Below, one piece after another: positions 37,824 to 48,000 of a stretch of 64,000 bases of DNA. Positions within the stretch are counted from its first letter, which is position 1. Every line of letters begins with the position of its first letter. The position numbers and the translations under genes are program-made. This stretch comes from Bosea beijingensis. GTDB taxonomy: Bacteria > Pseudomonadota > Alphaproteobacteria > Rhizobiales > Beijerinckiaceae. Under the pieces are notes generated by a model. That model did not search any database. It saw only the letters and a list, made by a program, of their open reading frames with translations, and was not told where the DNA came from. The stretch lies in assembly GCF_030758975.1 (NCBI RefSeq), contig NZ_CP132359.1, forward strand, positions 1,318,811 through 1,382,810, given 5' to 3'.

Positions 37824-38137
37824 GTTCGACACCTGTGCTGCGGCGGCTTCCGCCGCAGCGATTCGCCGGCTTCGGAAGGTAACGATAGGTCAGGTTGGCC
37901 GCACAAGCCTGTCGTGGCTCTAAAATGGGCTTGTTCCCGCGTGAAACCGATGGAACGAAGCCGTTTCCTGTGCGTATCTACCGCCGCAGGCATCGTCTTT
38001 CCGCGGTAACCGTGGCAACTGCGTGAGTTGCGCGCCGCGAATGGCATCCATGTGTCGCGGTCGCTCGTGTCGGAAACGAGCATGAACGGCCGTCATCCAG
38101 CACGCGACGCCTGAACCACCTTCTCAAGGAGGAATTC
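37824..38137. other. Gene-free region upstream of HU
   Basis: 314 bp between the BMP binding-protein gene and hupB. Apart from the hairpin at 37837-37859 and the AAGGAGG ribosome site at its end, I see no gene, repeat or convincing promoter. Confidence 0.6.
37837..37859 (+). terminator. Hairpin after the purine importer operon
   Basis: A perfect 10-bp GC-rich stem (37837-37846 with 37850-37859) with a 3-nt loop, 14 nt after the binding-protein stop. No T-run follows, so termination efficiency is uncertain. Confidence 0.5.
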
Positions 38138-38410
38138 ATGACCAAGAACGAACTGATCGCCGCCATCGCCGAAGAGACCGGCAAGACCAAGGCCGATGTC
38201 TCGGCCATCCTGGCCTCGCTCGGCGCGACCGTCGCCAAGACCCTGAAGAAGGGCGACGACGTCACCCTCGGCGGCATCGGCAAGCTCTCCGCCGCCAAGC
38301 GCGAAGCCCGCGAGGCCCGCAACCCCTCCACCGGCGCGACCATCAAGGTTCCCGCCAAGACCGTCGTGAAGTTCAAGGTCACCAAGGACCTCGCCGACGC
38401 GGTGGCGTAA
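38138..38410 (+). CDS. hupB: HU-family DNA-binding protein
   Basis: A 90-residue histone-like protein that bends DNA and compacts the nucleoid. MTKNELIAAIAEETGKTKAD is the canonical HU N-terminus, and the DNA-binding arm contains the conserved Arg-Asn-Pro segment (REARNPSTGATIKVPA). A very strong AAGGAGG ribosome site stands 7 nt upstream, consistent with high expression. A long GC-rich hairpin follows the gene. Confidence 0.97.
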   Translation: MTKNELIAAIAEETGKTKADVSAILASLGATVAKTLKKGDDVTLGGIGKLSAAKREAREARNPSTGATIKVPAKTVVKFKVTKDLADAVA

Positions 38411-38429
38411 CAGCCAACGTTCGGGTTCG

Positions 38430-38462
38430 AGCGGCGTTCGCGCCTGTTGCGCGGACGCCGCT
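38430..38462 (+). terminator. Hairpin after hupB
   Basis: A 14-bp stem (38430-38443 with 38449-38462) containing a single G-U pair in RNA and a CTGTT loop, 19 nt after the hupB stop. It probably terminates or stabilises the HU transcript although no T-run follows. Confidence 0.5.
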
Positions 38463-38495
38463 TGACCCGGCGCCCCATGCCCTCACATTAGCGGC

Positions 38496-39671
38496 ATGTT
38501 CCTTCGCCTCTTCACCGATCTGCGCGCCGCCAAGGTCCCCGTGACCCTGCGCGAATATCTGACGCTGCTCGAAGGGGTGGAGGCCGATCTCGCCGAACAT
38601 CGGGTCGACGAGTTCTACTATCTCGCCCGCGCCACGCTGGTGAAGGACGAGCGCCATCTCGACAAGTTCGATCGCGTCTTCGCCCAGGTGTTCAAGGGCA
38701 TGGAGACGCTGCAGCAGGCGATCGAGGAAGCCGGCATTCCCGAGGAATGGCTGCGCAAGCTCGCCGAGAAATTCCTGACCGACGAAGAGAAGGCCCAGAT
38801 CGATGCGATGGGCTGGGAGAAGCTCTGGGAAACGCTGAAGCAGCGGCTCGACGAGCAGAAGGGCCGCCATCAGGGCGGCAGCAAATGGATCGGCACGGCC
38901 GGCACCTCGCCCTACGGCGCCTATGGCTACAACCCCGAAGGCATCCGCATCGGCCAGGACAAGAACCGCAATTTCCGGGCGGTGAAGGTCTGGGACAAGC
39001 GCGAGTTCAAGGACTTCGACGACACGCGCGAGCTCGGCGTGCGCAACATGCGCATCGCGCTGCGGCGCCTGCGCCGCTTCGCCCGCACCGGCGCGGCCGA
39101 TGAGCTCGATCTCGACACCACGATTTCAGAGACGGCCAAGCACGGCTATCTCGACGTCCAGCTCCGGCCAGAACGCCGCAACGCCGTGAAGGTGCTGCTC
39201 TTCCTCGATGTCGGCGGCTCGATGGACTGGCATATCGAATTGGCCGAGGAGCTGTTCTCCGCGGCGCGGGCAGAGTTCAAGCATTTCGAGCATTTCTACT
39301 TCCATAACTGCCCCTATGAGCGGGTCTGGAAGGAAAACCGCCGGCGCCACGACCAGCAGATCGCGACCTGGGACGTGCTCAGGACCTACCCGTCCGACTA
39401 TCGCCTCGTCTTCGTGGGCGACGCCTCGATGAGCCCTTATGAGATCGCGATGCCCGGCGGCTCGGTCGAGCACTGGAACGAGGAGGCCGGCGAGGTCTGG
39501 ATGGAACGACTGGCGACGAAATTCCCGAAGTCGGTCTGGCTCAACCCGGTGCAGCAAAATCTCTGGAACTACACCCAGTCGATCCGCCAGATCGGCGGAT
39601 TGATGGGCGGGCGCATGTTCCCGCTGACACTCGACGGGCTCGATGGCGCGATGAAGGTTCTGGCGCGGTGA
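38496..39671 (+). CDS. CoxE-like von Willebrand factor A domain protein
   Basis: A 391-residue cytoplasmic protein with an alpha-helical N-terminal part (about residues 1-200) and a VWA domain. The MIDAS-type motif is DVGGSM at residue 238, with Gly in place of the first Ser of canonical DxSxS, as is usual for this subgroup; VFVGDASMSPYE follows. Such proteins normally work with a MoxR-type AAA ATPase in metal-cofactor or complex maturation. No MoxR gene lies next to it here, since HU precedes it and a small membrane protein gene overlaps its stop. Target unknown. Confidence 0.88.
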   Translation: MFLRLFTDLRAAKVPVTLREYLTLLEGVEADLAEHRVDEFYYLARATLVKDERHLDKFDRVFAQVFKGMETLQQAIEEAGIPEEWLRKLAEKFLTDEEKAQIDAMGWEKLWETLKQRLDEQKGRHQGGSKWIGTAGTSPYGAYGYNPEGIRIGQDKNRNFRAVKVWDKREFKDFDDTRELGVRNMRIALRRLRRFARTGAADELDLDTTISETAKHGYLDVQLRPERRNAVKVLLFLDVGGSMDWHIELAEELFSAARAEFKHFEHFYFHNCPYERVWKENRRRHDQQIATWDVLRTYPSDYRLVFVGDASMSPYEIAMPGGSVEHWNEEAGEVWMERLATKFPKSVWLNPVQQNLWNYTQSIRQIGGLMGGRMFPLTLDGLDGAMKVLAR

Positions 39672-40276
39672 CGCATACGGTTATGAACGAGGATGACGAC
39701 GCCCCTGCCCCGAGCTGGCGTCAGCGCCCGAAGCCGGTCGGCTTCGAGATCGCCTACAAGCTCGACGGCGACACGCTTGAGGTCGACCGGACGCGCCGGG
39801 TCGACAGCATCCGCCTGAGCGCGGTCGAGCAGGTGCGCTTCGTCTATGCGCCCGGCAATATCTCGTCGAAGGGCTACAAGACACAGCTCAGGCTCAGCGA
39901 TGGCCGGACCGTGACCTTCGGCAACCTTTCCTGGCGTTCGCTGACCGATCTTGACCGCGACGATCCGCGCTATCATCGTTTCGTCACGGCGCTGTCGGCG
40001 GCGATCGCGCGCGCCAATCCCAAGGCCCGCTTCGTCGCCGGGCGGCCGAAGCCGATCTGGCTCGGCGTCGCCGTCGTCGGCGCATTGTCGCTGCTGATGC
40101 TCACGGCCTTCACGCTGCGCGCCTTCCAGCAGGGCGCGACCAATGCCGGCCTGCTCGGCGTCCTGCTGATCGCCGCGTCGTTCTGGCAGGTCTGGCCGCT
40201 GGTCAATCTCAACCAGCCGCGCGAACTCGCGACCGGCGAAGTGCCTGAAAGCCTCGTCCCGGGCGGGACGGGCTGA
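39668..40276 (+). CDS. Membrane protein of unknown function
   Basis: About 202 residues from a GTG at 39668 that overlaps the VWA gene stop (GTGA); an ATG at 39683 is the alternative. A soluble N-terminal part (about 1-125) contains SIRLSAVEQVRFVYAPGNIS and KTQLRLSDGRTVTFGNLSW, which look like a small beta-rich domain. Two membrane helices follow (about residues 128-150 and 158-178). Overlap suggests coupling with the VWA protein, but I do not recognise the family. Confidence 0.78.
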   Translation: MTHTVMNEDDDAPAPSWRQRPKPVGFEIAYKLDGDTLEVDRTRRVDSIRLSAVEQVRFVYAPGNISSKGYKTQLRLSDGRTVTFGNLSWRSLTDLDRDDPRYHRFVTALSAAIARANPKARFVAGRPKPIWLGVAVVGALSLLMLTAFTLRAFQQGATNAGLLGVLLIAASFWQVWPLVNLNQPRELATGEVPESLVPGGTG

Positions 40277-40279
40277 GGC

Positions 40280-40702
40280 TCAGCGGACGACCAGCACCGA
40301 GCATTTCGCCCGGCGCACGATCGCCGAGGCATTCGAGCCGATGACATAGGCAAGCATGCCCGGCTCATGCGAGCCGATGACGATGAGGTCGATGCCGCCG
40401 GCATCGGCCTCGGCCAGAACCTCGCCATGGACCGAGCCGATCAGCACCTTGGCCGAGACCTGCTCGGCCGGGAGATCGACCTTCGCGGCGATCTCGGCGA
40501 GCTTGGCCTCTGCGTCTTCCTGCTGCTCGGAATCGAAATCAGCCGGCACGAACTCCATATAGGTGACCGGGATGAGCGAACGGACATAGACCAGTCGCAC
40601 GCGCCCGCCCGAGATCTTGGCGAAGGATACCGCCGCCGCGATCGCCGGCTGAGCGAGTTCGGCCTCGGCGAGATCCACGGGGACCATGATCGATCTGTAC
40701 AT
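40280..40702 (-). CDS. Universal stress protein, UspA family
   Basis: A 140-residue single-domain Usp. MYRSIMVPVDLAE is the typical first strand, and the ATP-binding segment IVIGSHEPGMLAYVIGSNAS fits the G-x2-G-x9-GS pattern in modified form, with IVRRAKCSVLVVR at the end. A strong AGGAGG precedes the ATG. The gene is convergent with the membrane protein gene (4 nt apart). Usp proteins accumulate under stress and some bind ATP; no partner is indicated here. Confidence 0.92.
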   Translation of the reverse strand: MYRSIMVPVDLAEAELAQPAIAAAVSFAKISGGRVRLVYVRSLIPVTYMEFVPADFDSEQQEDAEAKLAEIAAKVDLPAEQVSAKVLIGSVHGEVLAEADAGGIDLIVIGSHEPGMLAYVIGSNASAIVRRAKCSVLVVR

Positions 40703-40756
40703 CGCATCCTCCTAGGCATCGAACCGACAGGCAGGCACCGCCTGTCGAACGCGCCG

Positions 40757-40765
40757 ATCATACCA
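40757..40765 (-). promoter_or_regulatory. Candidate extended -10 promoter of the Usp gene
   Basis: The minus strand reads TGGTATGAT, an extended -10 element, about 55 nt upstream of the Usp start. There is no good -35. The hairpin at 40725-40747 would lie in the 5' untranslated region. Confidence 0.3.
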
Positions 40766-40940
40766 CAGATGCCCGGATCGCTGTTGCCACGTCCGACGGG
40801 GCGTGCGGCAATCCGAGCGGGCTGTGCAACCATCATGGAGTTTGCCAGCACGCGCGCCATGATCCAGCGCAAATGTGGGGATGCGGCGCAGCGCCGCGCG
40901 CGGAACCTCAGGCTCGCCGGGTTCTGTTGAGAAACACATC

Positions 40941-41034
40941 GTCATCCCGGACAAGCTGCGCAGCAGCGCCGATCCGGAATCCATCGTAGAGCTCCGGAGG
41001 CCTTCGATGGATCCCGGGGCGAGCCCGGGATGAC
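40941..41034. repeat. Palindromic repeat, family 1, copy D
   Basis: Outer arms GTCATCCCGG (40941-40950) and CCGGGATGAC (41025-41034), with inner arms ATCCATCG and CGATGGAT. It follows the ferredoxin gene on the minus strand. Confidence 0.85.
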
Positions 41035-41064
41035 GAAGAGACTCCGAGATAGGCCGGTATGCCT

Positions 41065-41385
41065 TCAGCCCTGACGCTCGGGCGTGCGGACGACGAGCCC
41101 GTCGAGCTCGGCGCGGATACGGATCTGGCAGGAGAGGCGCGAATTCGGGCGCACGTCGAAGGCGAAGTCCAGCATGTCCTCCTCCATCGGCTCGGCATGG
41201 CCGACGGCGGCGGTCCAGGCATCGTCGACATAGACATGACAGGTGGCGCAGGCACAGGCACCGCCGCATTCCGCCTCGATGCCCGGAATCGCGTTGCGGA
41301 TCGCCGTCTCCATCACCGTCGAGCCGGCTTCCGCCTCGACGGTGCGGCTCTCTCCATGAGCGTCGATGAAGGTGATGTTCGGCAT
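41065..41385 (-). CDS. 2Fe-2S ferredoxin, adrenodoxin/putidaredoxin type
   Basis: A 106-residue ferredoxin. The cluster ligands follow the C-x5-C-x2-C pattern in CGGACACATC, with the fourth Cys in SRLSCQIRI. The ATG at 41385 has GGAG 7 nt upstream and yields the usual MPNITFIDAHG start; a longer frame exists but lacks support. Such ferredoxins feed cytochromes P450 or oxygenases, or act in FeS assembly. No reductase or P450 gene is adjacent, so its partner is unknown. Confidence 0.93.
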   Translation of the reverse strand: MPNITFIDAHGESRTVEAEAGSTVMETAIRNAIPGIEAECGGACACATCHVYVDDAWTAAVGHAEPMEEDMLDFAFDVRPNSRLSCQIRIRAELDGLVVRTPERQG

Positions 41386-41468
41386 GGGAAACTCCGGCGG
41401 CGCGATCTCCGGCACCGCTTAGAGCATTTCAAAGCGGCACGGAACGGGGTTTCGCGCCGCAGCCGTGC

Positions 41469-41807
41469 TCAGGCGGCGCAGTCGAAGCGGGCGATCGCCG
41501 CCCTCGCCTCGGCCGCGGCCAGGGCCAGCGCGTCGAGCGCGGTTTCGCTCGCCTGCTGCTGCGGCCCGGCGAGGCCTGCCTCGATACGATCCGCCGCCTC
41601 CGCCACCTGCCAGGCGCCGACGGCGCGCGCCGCGCCCTTCAGCGTATGAGCCGCGTCCATCCGCGCCTGCCGCTCGGTGCTGCCATGGATGGCCCGCAGA
41701 TGGACGACGCATTGCTGGGCGAACAGCACCAGCAGTTCGCGCTCCAGCTCGTGATCGCCGGCGGTCTGGCGGGAGAGATAGGCGAAATCGATGGCCTTCT
41801 CGGTCAT
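41469..41807 (-). CDS. Hpt (histidine phosphotransfer) domain protein
   Basis: A 112-residue single-domain protein. The phosphorylatable histidine is His54 in DAAHTLKGAARAVGA, the standard Hpt motif, on a predicted four-helix bundle. It would relay phosphate between hybrid histidine kinases and response regulators. It is divergent from the giant scaffold gene, with 262 bp between them. No kinase or response regulator gene is present in the window. The link to polar organisation is suggested only by location. Confidence 0.88.
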   Translation of the reverse strand: MTEKAIDFAYLSRQTAGDHELERELLVLFAQQCVVHLRAIHGSTERQARMDAAHTLKGAARAVGAWQVAEAADRIEAGLAGPQQQASETALDALALAAAEARAAIARFDCAA

Positions 41808-41883
41808 GTCGGACGCTCTTCGGCAGATGTCATCAAATGGCCGCACGGGTCGGCCTCATGCCCTTCAGGAAGCGCCCGGATGG

Positions 41884-41899
41884 TAAACGAGGCGTTAAC
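41884..41899. promoter_or_regulatory. Possible CtrA half-match in the hpt/scaffold intergenic region
   Basis: TAAA-N7-TTAAC differs by one base from the CtrA consensus TTAA-N7-TTAA(C). It lies between the divergent hpt and scaffold genes, 171 bp before the scaffold start. Short motifs arise by chance, so this is a weak candidate. Confidence 0.25.
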
Positions 41900-42069
41900 G
41901 ACGTTTGTGAATCGCGCGGTCAAATGGGTTTCCAACGCTCCGGGGGTCCACTACCCTTCCAATTGGTAAATGATGGGCGCAGTGTCTCCGTTCACCCGGC
42001 CAGAGGCGGCATGGGGTGGCGGAAATCACCGTGTGCGCCCATGTTCAGTAGCGTGGCGAGGCGGCAACG

Positions 42070-45000
42070 ATGAATCGACCCAAGAAGCTCCAGGACCCCA
42101 CTGAAGCTGCGATGTCGGCGATCGAAGAGGCGCTTCGGCTTGACCAGCCCAAGGACGGCACCGACACGCCGGTCGAAACCGAGCCTCGCCTGCCCTCGAC
42201 CAGCGAGAACGACCTGAAGCTCGAAATGCCGCGCGTCGAGCCGGCCCCTGCCTCGCCGCCGCCCGCGCCTGCCGCCCCCGCCCAGCAGCAGCCTGCGCCG
42301 CCGCGCGCCGCGATCGCGCCCGATACCAGCCGCGTCGCCAATGACGACCGCCGGGATTCGAGCTCCCTCGTCCAGGCTTTCGCCGTGCGCCCGTCGAGCA
42401 GGCCGTATTGGTTCGCCGCACTCGCTTCGCTCGCCTGGCTCGGCGGCGCCGCCTTCGTCCTGCTCGGTCGCTACGGCTCGTTCAGCAACGGCCTGCCCGA
42501 GCCCGTCGCCAGCTTCGGCATCGGCGAATGGACGCTGCTCGCGCTCTCGATCGGCGCGCCGGTCGTGTTCTTCTTCGTCCTGGCGGCACTCTATCGCCGC
42601 ACCCAGGAAATGCGCCTGATCTCGCGCGCCATGACCGAGGTCGCGCTTCGCCTCGCCGAGCCCGAGGTTGCCGGCGCCGATTCCGTCCTCTCGCTCAGCC
42701 AGACCATCCGCCGCGAGGTCGCCGCCATGGGCGACGGCATCGAGCGCGCGGTCGCACGTGCCGGCGAGCTGGAAACCATCGTCCGCGGCGAGATTTCGAC
42801 GCTGGAGCGCGCCTATGCCGATAACGAGATCCGCCTGCGTTCGCTGATCGACGAGCTCGTCACCCAGCGCGAGGCGGTGGTCGGCAATGCCGAGCGCGTC
42901 AAGCTCGCCATCAGCGGTGCCCATGACGGGCTCGCCAAGGATCTCGACAGCGCCAGCCGCGCCATCGCGGAAGCGGTCTCGCAGGCCGGCGACCGCGTCA
43001 CCGGTTCGCTCGGCGCGAAGGGCGACCAGATCACGCAGGCGCTCGGCCGCGCCGGCGAGAAGATGATCGAGGAGATCAGCGGCCGCAGCCACGACCTCGT
43101 CGAGCGCCTGCAGATCACCTCCGGCGAAGTCTCCGAGCGCCTGGCCGGCGCCAGCGGCAACCTGTCGGACATGCTCGATGGCCGCGCCAAGGAGATCGCC
43201 AGCTCGCTGGAGCGCACCGGCGCCGTCCTGACCGAGGGCCTGACCACCGGCGCCCAGGACGTCACCCGCGCCATCAGCGAGACCGGCAACCAGGTGGCGG
43301 AGACGCTGACCGGGCGTGTCGAGACCGTCAACGAACTGCTCAAGAACACCGGCGAGACGCTCGCCCGCGACATCTCGGCGCGCGGCACGGAAGCGGCCGA
43401 GCGCTTCGAGGTCAGCAGCCGCAACATGGTCGCGCTGATCGAAAGCCAGAGCGAGGCCCTGCAGGCACGCCTGGCGGAATCGGGCGAGGCGCTGCGCAGC
43501 GCGCTGTCCGACGAGGGCGAGAGCGTCACCACCCGCCTCGCCGAAGTCGGCCGCGGCGTCAACAGCCTGCTCAACCGCCAGAACGAGGCCATCGCCACCC
43601 GTCTGACCGAGGTCGGCGAGAGCGTCCACGGCCTGATCGGCACGCATGGCGACACTCTGGTCGGCCGCCTCAACGAGACCGCGCGCACCGTCGACGACGT
43701 GCTGCGCGAGCGCAGCGAGGCGATCATCCTGCGCGTCAACGACGCCAGCCAGTCCCTCAGCGAATCCGTCGCCCAGCATGGCGACACGCTCACCGGCCGC
43801 ATCACCGATGTCGCAGGCCAGGTGAACGGGCTCTTCACCGAGCAGGGCAGCAAGCTCGTCGACCGCCTCAATGAAACCGGCCAGACCGTCCACGGCCTGC
43901 TGGACCAGCAGGCGGACAAGCTGGTCCACCGCGTCTCCAGCGCCGGCAACGAACTCGCCGATCTCGTCGGCCAGCAGAGCGACGGCGTCGTCAACCGCGT
44001 GTCGCAGGCCGGCAGCGAGCTGGCTCGCGTGCTCACGGAGCGTAGCGAAGCCGCGGTTGCCAGCGTCTCCGATGCCGGCCGCAACCTCGCCAGCCTGATG
44101 GGCGAGCAGGGCGACGCCACCGTCGCGCGCGTCTCGAATGCCGGCGCCGACGTCGCCAAGCTGCTGTCGGAGCGCAGCGAGGCGCTGGTTTCCAGCGTCT
44201 CGGGCGCGGTCAACACGGTCGAGACCCGCCTGCGCGACGAGAGCGAATTGCTCGTCAGCCGCCTGACCCAGGCTGGCCAGGAGGTCGGCGTCGTCGTCGG
44301 CAACGAGAGCGAGCGCCTGATCAACGGTCTGTCCGAGACCGGCATGCGCGTCAGCGCGCTGCTCGAGGAGCAGGCCGGTGCGATGACCGTCAAGGTTTCG
44401 CAGGCCGGACTCGAGATCAAGGATCTGCTCGGCAACGAGAGCCAGGCGCTGGCGAGCCGCGTCGCCGATGTCGGCCGCTCGGTACACGGCATCCTGGCGG
44501 AGCGCTCGAACGCGCTGATCATCCGCCTCGCCGAGACCGGCGCCAATATCGACCAGCAGCTCGACGAGCGCGGCGCGACGCTCGCCGCCCATGTCACCGG
44601 CAGCATCGAGGCGGCGAAGACCGCTCTCGAACAGCAGCAGACCGGCTTCCTCACCAACATCAGCGACACGGCCGAGAAGGTCGGCGCCCTGCTCGGCGAG
44701 CAGCGCGAAACCATGGTGCGCGACCTCGTCAGCACCGGCCGCGAGGTCCACACCCTGCTCGGCGAGCAGAGCGAGGATCTGGCGCGCCGCATGACCGAGG
44801 CGACCCGCACCCTCACCGAGACGATCAATGTCGACGGCCGCCATGTCGCCGACCGTGTCTCCGAGGCGACGCAAGGGTTGCGCGACACCTTCACCGTCCA
44901 TGCAGAAGAGGCACGCACCATGCTCGCCGGCACCGGCCGCGAGATCGTGCTGGCGCTGACCCAGCAGGGCGGGCGCGTGAACGAGGCGCTCTCGGCCAAT

Positions 45001-48000
45001 GCGGAGTCGATGCTGCGTTCGGTCGAGGGCCGCGCGCAGGCTTTGAACGAGGCGCTGGCGCTGCGCCACGACGCGCTGACCAGGCTCTTCGACGAGCGCG
45101 GGCACGAGATCGAGGCCGCGCTCGGCGGGCGTCTCGCCGCGTTCTCGACGCTGTTCGATACGCAGGGCCGCGATGTCGAGAACGCGCTCGCCGCGCGCCT
45201 CGGCGCATTCGAGGACCTCATCGTCAACCAGGGCGGCGTCCTGACCGCCAAGATCTCGGGCGACGCGCAGCAGCTTACCGCCGCGCTCCATTCCGGTATC
45301 GCGCAGGTCGAGAAGCTGATCTCCGAGGACAGCGTCATGCTGGCCGACAAGGCCGGAACGCGCGCGCTGGAAGCGGCCGAGCTCCTCGCCAGCCGCACCC
45401 GCGAGGCGGCGGAGGCGATGGAGAGCCAGATCAAGCTGTTCGAGGACCGCTCCGGCACCAAGAGCGCCGAGATCGCCGGCACGCTCGACAGCCTGATCGC
45501 CCGCATCGACGGCAGCCTGGGCTCGCGCGCCACCGCCCTCAACGAGGCGCTGGTCGAGCGAACGGTCGATATCGCCCGCGTGCTGGCCGAGGGGGGCCGC
45601 GAGGTCACCAAGGCACTCGCAGCCAAGGCCGACGAGATCGGCGAGGTCGTCACCTCCAAGAGCGAGTCGCTCACCCGCACGCTCAGCGACAAGGCCGACA
45701 CGATCAACGCCACGCTTGGTGGCCGTGCCCTCCAGATCGCCGACACGCTCGACCAGAGCGTCGCGCGTTTCGAGGAGCGCGTCGTCGGCCGCCTCGACAC
45801 CGTCTCGCACACGCTCGACACCCGCGGCGACGAGATCGCCGCCACGCTGCAGGGCCGTTCGGAAGCCATCGCCTCCGTGCTCGCCGAGCGGGCGCAGGAG
45901 CTGCGCGCGCTGTTCGACGACCAGGGCGGCGGCATGGTCTCGGCGCTGGCCGGCCAGAGCGAAGCGATCGCTGCCGCGCTTACCGAGCGTGCCGAGCAGT
46001 TGCGCACCCTGTTCGACGATCGCGGGCTCGGCATCGTCGCCGCGCTCGGCCGTCGGGGCGACGCCATCTCGGGCGCGCTCGACCAGCGCGCCGAGCAGCT
46101 CCGCGCGATCTTCGAGGGCCAGGGCGCCGGCATCGTCACGGCGCTGGAGCGCCAGGGCGCGGCCGTCGCCTCCTCGCTGGAGGAGCGGACCACCGCCCTG
46201 CACGCTGCCTTCGACACGAGCAGCAGCGGCCTCGTCGCAGCCCTCGGCCGCCAGGGCGATACGATCACCCAGTCACTCGACGAGCGCGTCGAGACCTTGC
46301 GCACCGTGTTCGATGCCAAGGGCAACAGCCTCGTCGCGGCTATCGGCGAGCAGGGCGCGGCCTTCACCCAGTCGGTCGACGAACGTGTCGAGGCTCTGCG
46401 CGCCACGTTCGACGCCAAGGGCAACGGCGCCGTCGAGGCGCTGAACGAGCGCGGCGAAGCGCTCGCCAACGAATTCGCCTCGGTCGGCGAGATCGTGGTC
46501 CGTGCGCTTGAAAGCCGCGGCAACGCCATCGTCGCCGGCCTGCGCGATCGTGGCGCCGCCATTGCGAGCGCGATCGAGGCTTCGTCCAGTGCTCTGCGCG
46601 AGACGCTCGAAGCCGGCTCGAAGCAATCGGTCGAGGCGCTGGTCGGCACCAACGAGCAGCTCCGCGAGGAGCTCGGCGGCATGCTGGGACGCCTCGGCGA
46701 AGCCAACAAGCTGATGCAGCAGATCGTCAACGGCGCGAACAAGAACCTCGCCGCCGTCGAGAACAGCCTGTCGACCCGCGTCGGCGAATTGCAGACGGTG
46801 ATCGGCACCGTGATGGCGGAGGCCGGCTCGGCCTCGCAGCAGGTCACGGCGCAGATCGCCGAGCTGAAGAGCTTCTCGGAAGGCACGCTGCGCGAGACCG
46901 CGGCGCTGGTGGGCCAGCTCGACGATCGCGGCACCTCGCTCAATGAGGTGACCCAGGCCAGCAGCGCGGCGCTCAACGCCGTCGCCGGCAGGCTGGAGCA
47001 GATCGAGGGCCGCGTCGGCAAGGCTCTGGTCGAGCGTCGCGAGGCGCTTGAGCAGCTCCATGGGCTCATTACCAACCGGACCGACGATATCGAGTCGATC
47101 ACCCGCTCCTTCGGCACGCTGATCGACGATTCGCTAAGCACAGCCGAGGCGCGTGCCCGCCAGATCGGCACCGTTCTGTCCGACTCGGCGGAATCGACCA
47201 CGAACGCCATCGCCCAGCAGTTCGAGACGATCCGCTCGGCCACCGGCCAGGAGCGCGAGCGCACGGCGGAGGCCCTGCGCGCGGCTTATGCCCAGGTCTC
47301 GGCCGAGGTCGGCGGCGAGATCGCCAAGGTCACCGAGCGATTCCAGAAGGCGGCGCAGGACATGCGCGGCATCACCGGCGACATCCAGCGCGAGCTGGAG
47401 GCGACCCGGGCCGAGCTGAAGCGCGGCGTGCTCGAACTGCCGGCGGAAGCCCAGGAATCGACTTCGGCCATGCGCCGGGTCGTGGCCGAGCAGATCAAGG
47501 CGCTGAACGACCTCACGGAGATCGTGACGCGGGCCGGCCGGCGGGGCGACGTCTCGATGCCGATCGACCATGCCGCCAGCCGGCGCCCGGTCGCCGCAGC
47601 GACTGCAGCCGTGGCTGCCGCCGTCGCCTCCCCGGCCCGGCCCGCTCCGGCGTTCACGCCTGCGCCGCAGCCCGCGCCTGCCGCGGAGGAGCCGCTTCTG
47701 CGGCCGTCCCTCGATGCCGCGGCGAGCGAACCCGAGCAGCCTGCCGCGCCGCGCCCGGCCGTCCGCATCGAGACCGCGACGACGCCGACCCGGCCGGCTT
47801 CCGTGCAGGAGGCGCCGCGCCGCCAACCGGAGCCTGCCCCGCAGCAGCAGCCGGCCAAGGCTGGCTGGCTCTCCGACCTGTTGACCCGCGCCTCGCGCGA
47901 GGACAAGCAGCCCGAGCCGAGCAAGCCGACGACGCATTCGATCGAGAAGCTCGATTCGCTCTCCGTCGACATCGCGCGGATGATCGACCATGACGCCGCC

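Larger units (their letters stand above)
40703..41064. other. Gene-free region with hairpin, promoter-like site and repeat
   Basis: 362 bp between the Usp gene and the ferredoxin gene. It holds an inverted repeat CGACAGGC (40725-40732)/GCCTGTCG (40740-40747), an extended -10-like TGGTATGAT on the minus strand (TATGAT at 40757-40762) that may serve the Usp gene, and repeat copy D. No coding potential is convincing. Confidence 0.6.

Noticed and set aside
41405..41440. Fragment resembling a common Hyphomicrobiales repeat (TTAGAGCATTTC-like) after the Hpt gene
   Set aside because: Only one arm is visible and no matching inverted partner was found, so it is not listed as a repeat.
41992..46203. 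A 1403-codon open frame on the minus strand across the giant scaffold gene
   Set aside because: It is an antisense shadow created by strong codon bias and the 66-bp repeat period; it lacks domain motifs and is covered by a well-supported plus-strand gene.
42813..47264. A second, 1483-codon antisense open frame across the same gene
   Set aside because: Same explanation; the predicted product is a Ser/Arg-rich low-complexity sequence typical of out-of-frame translation of high-GC DNA.
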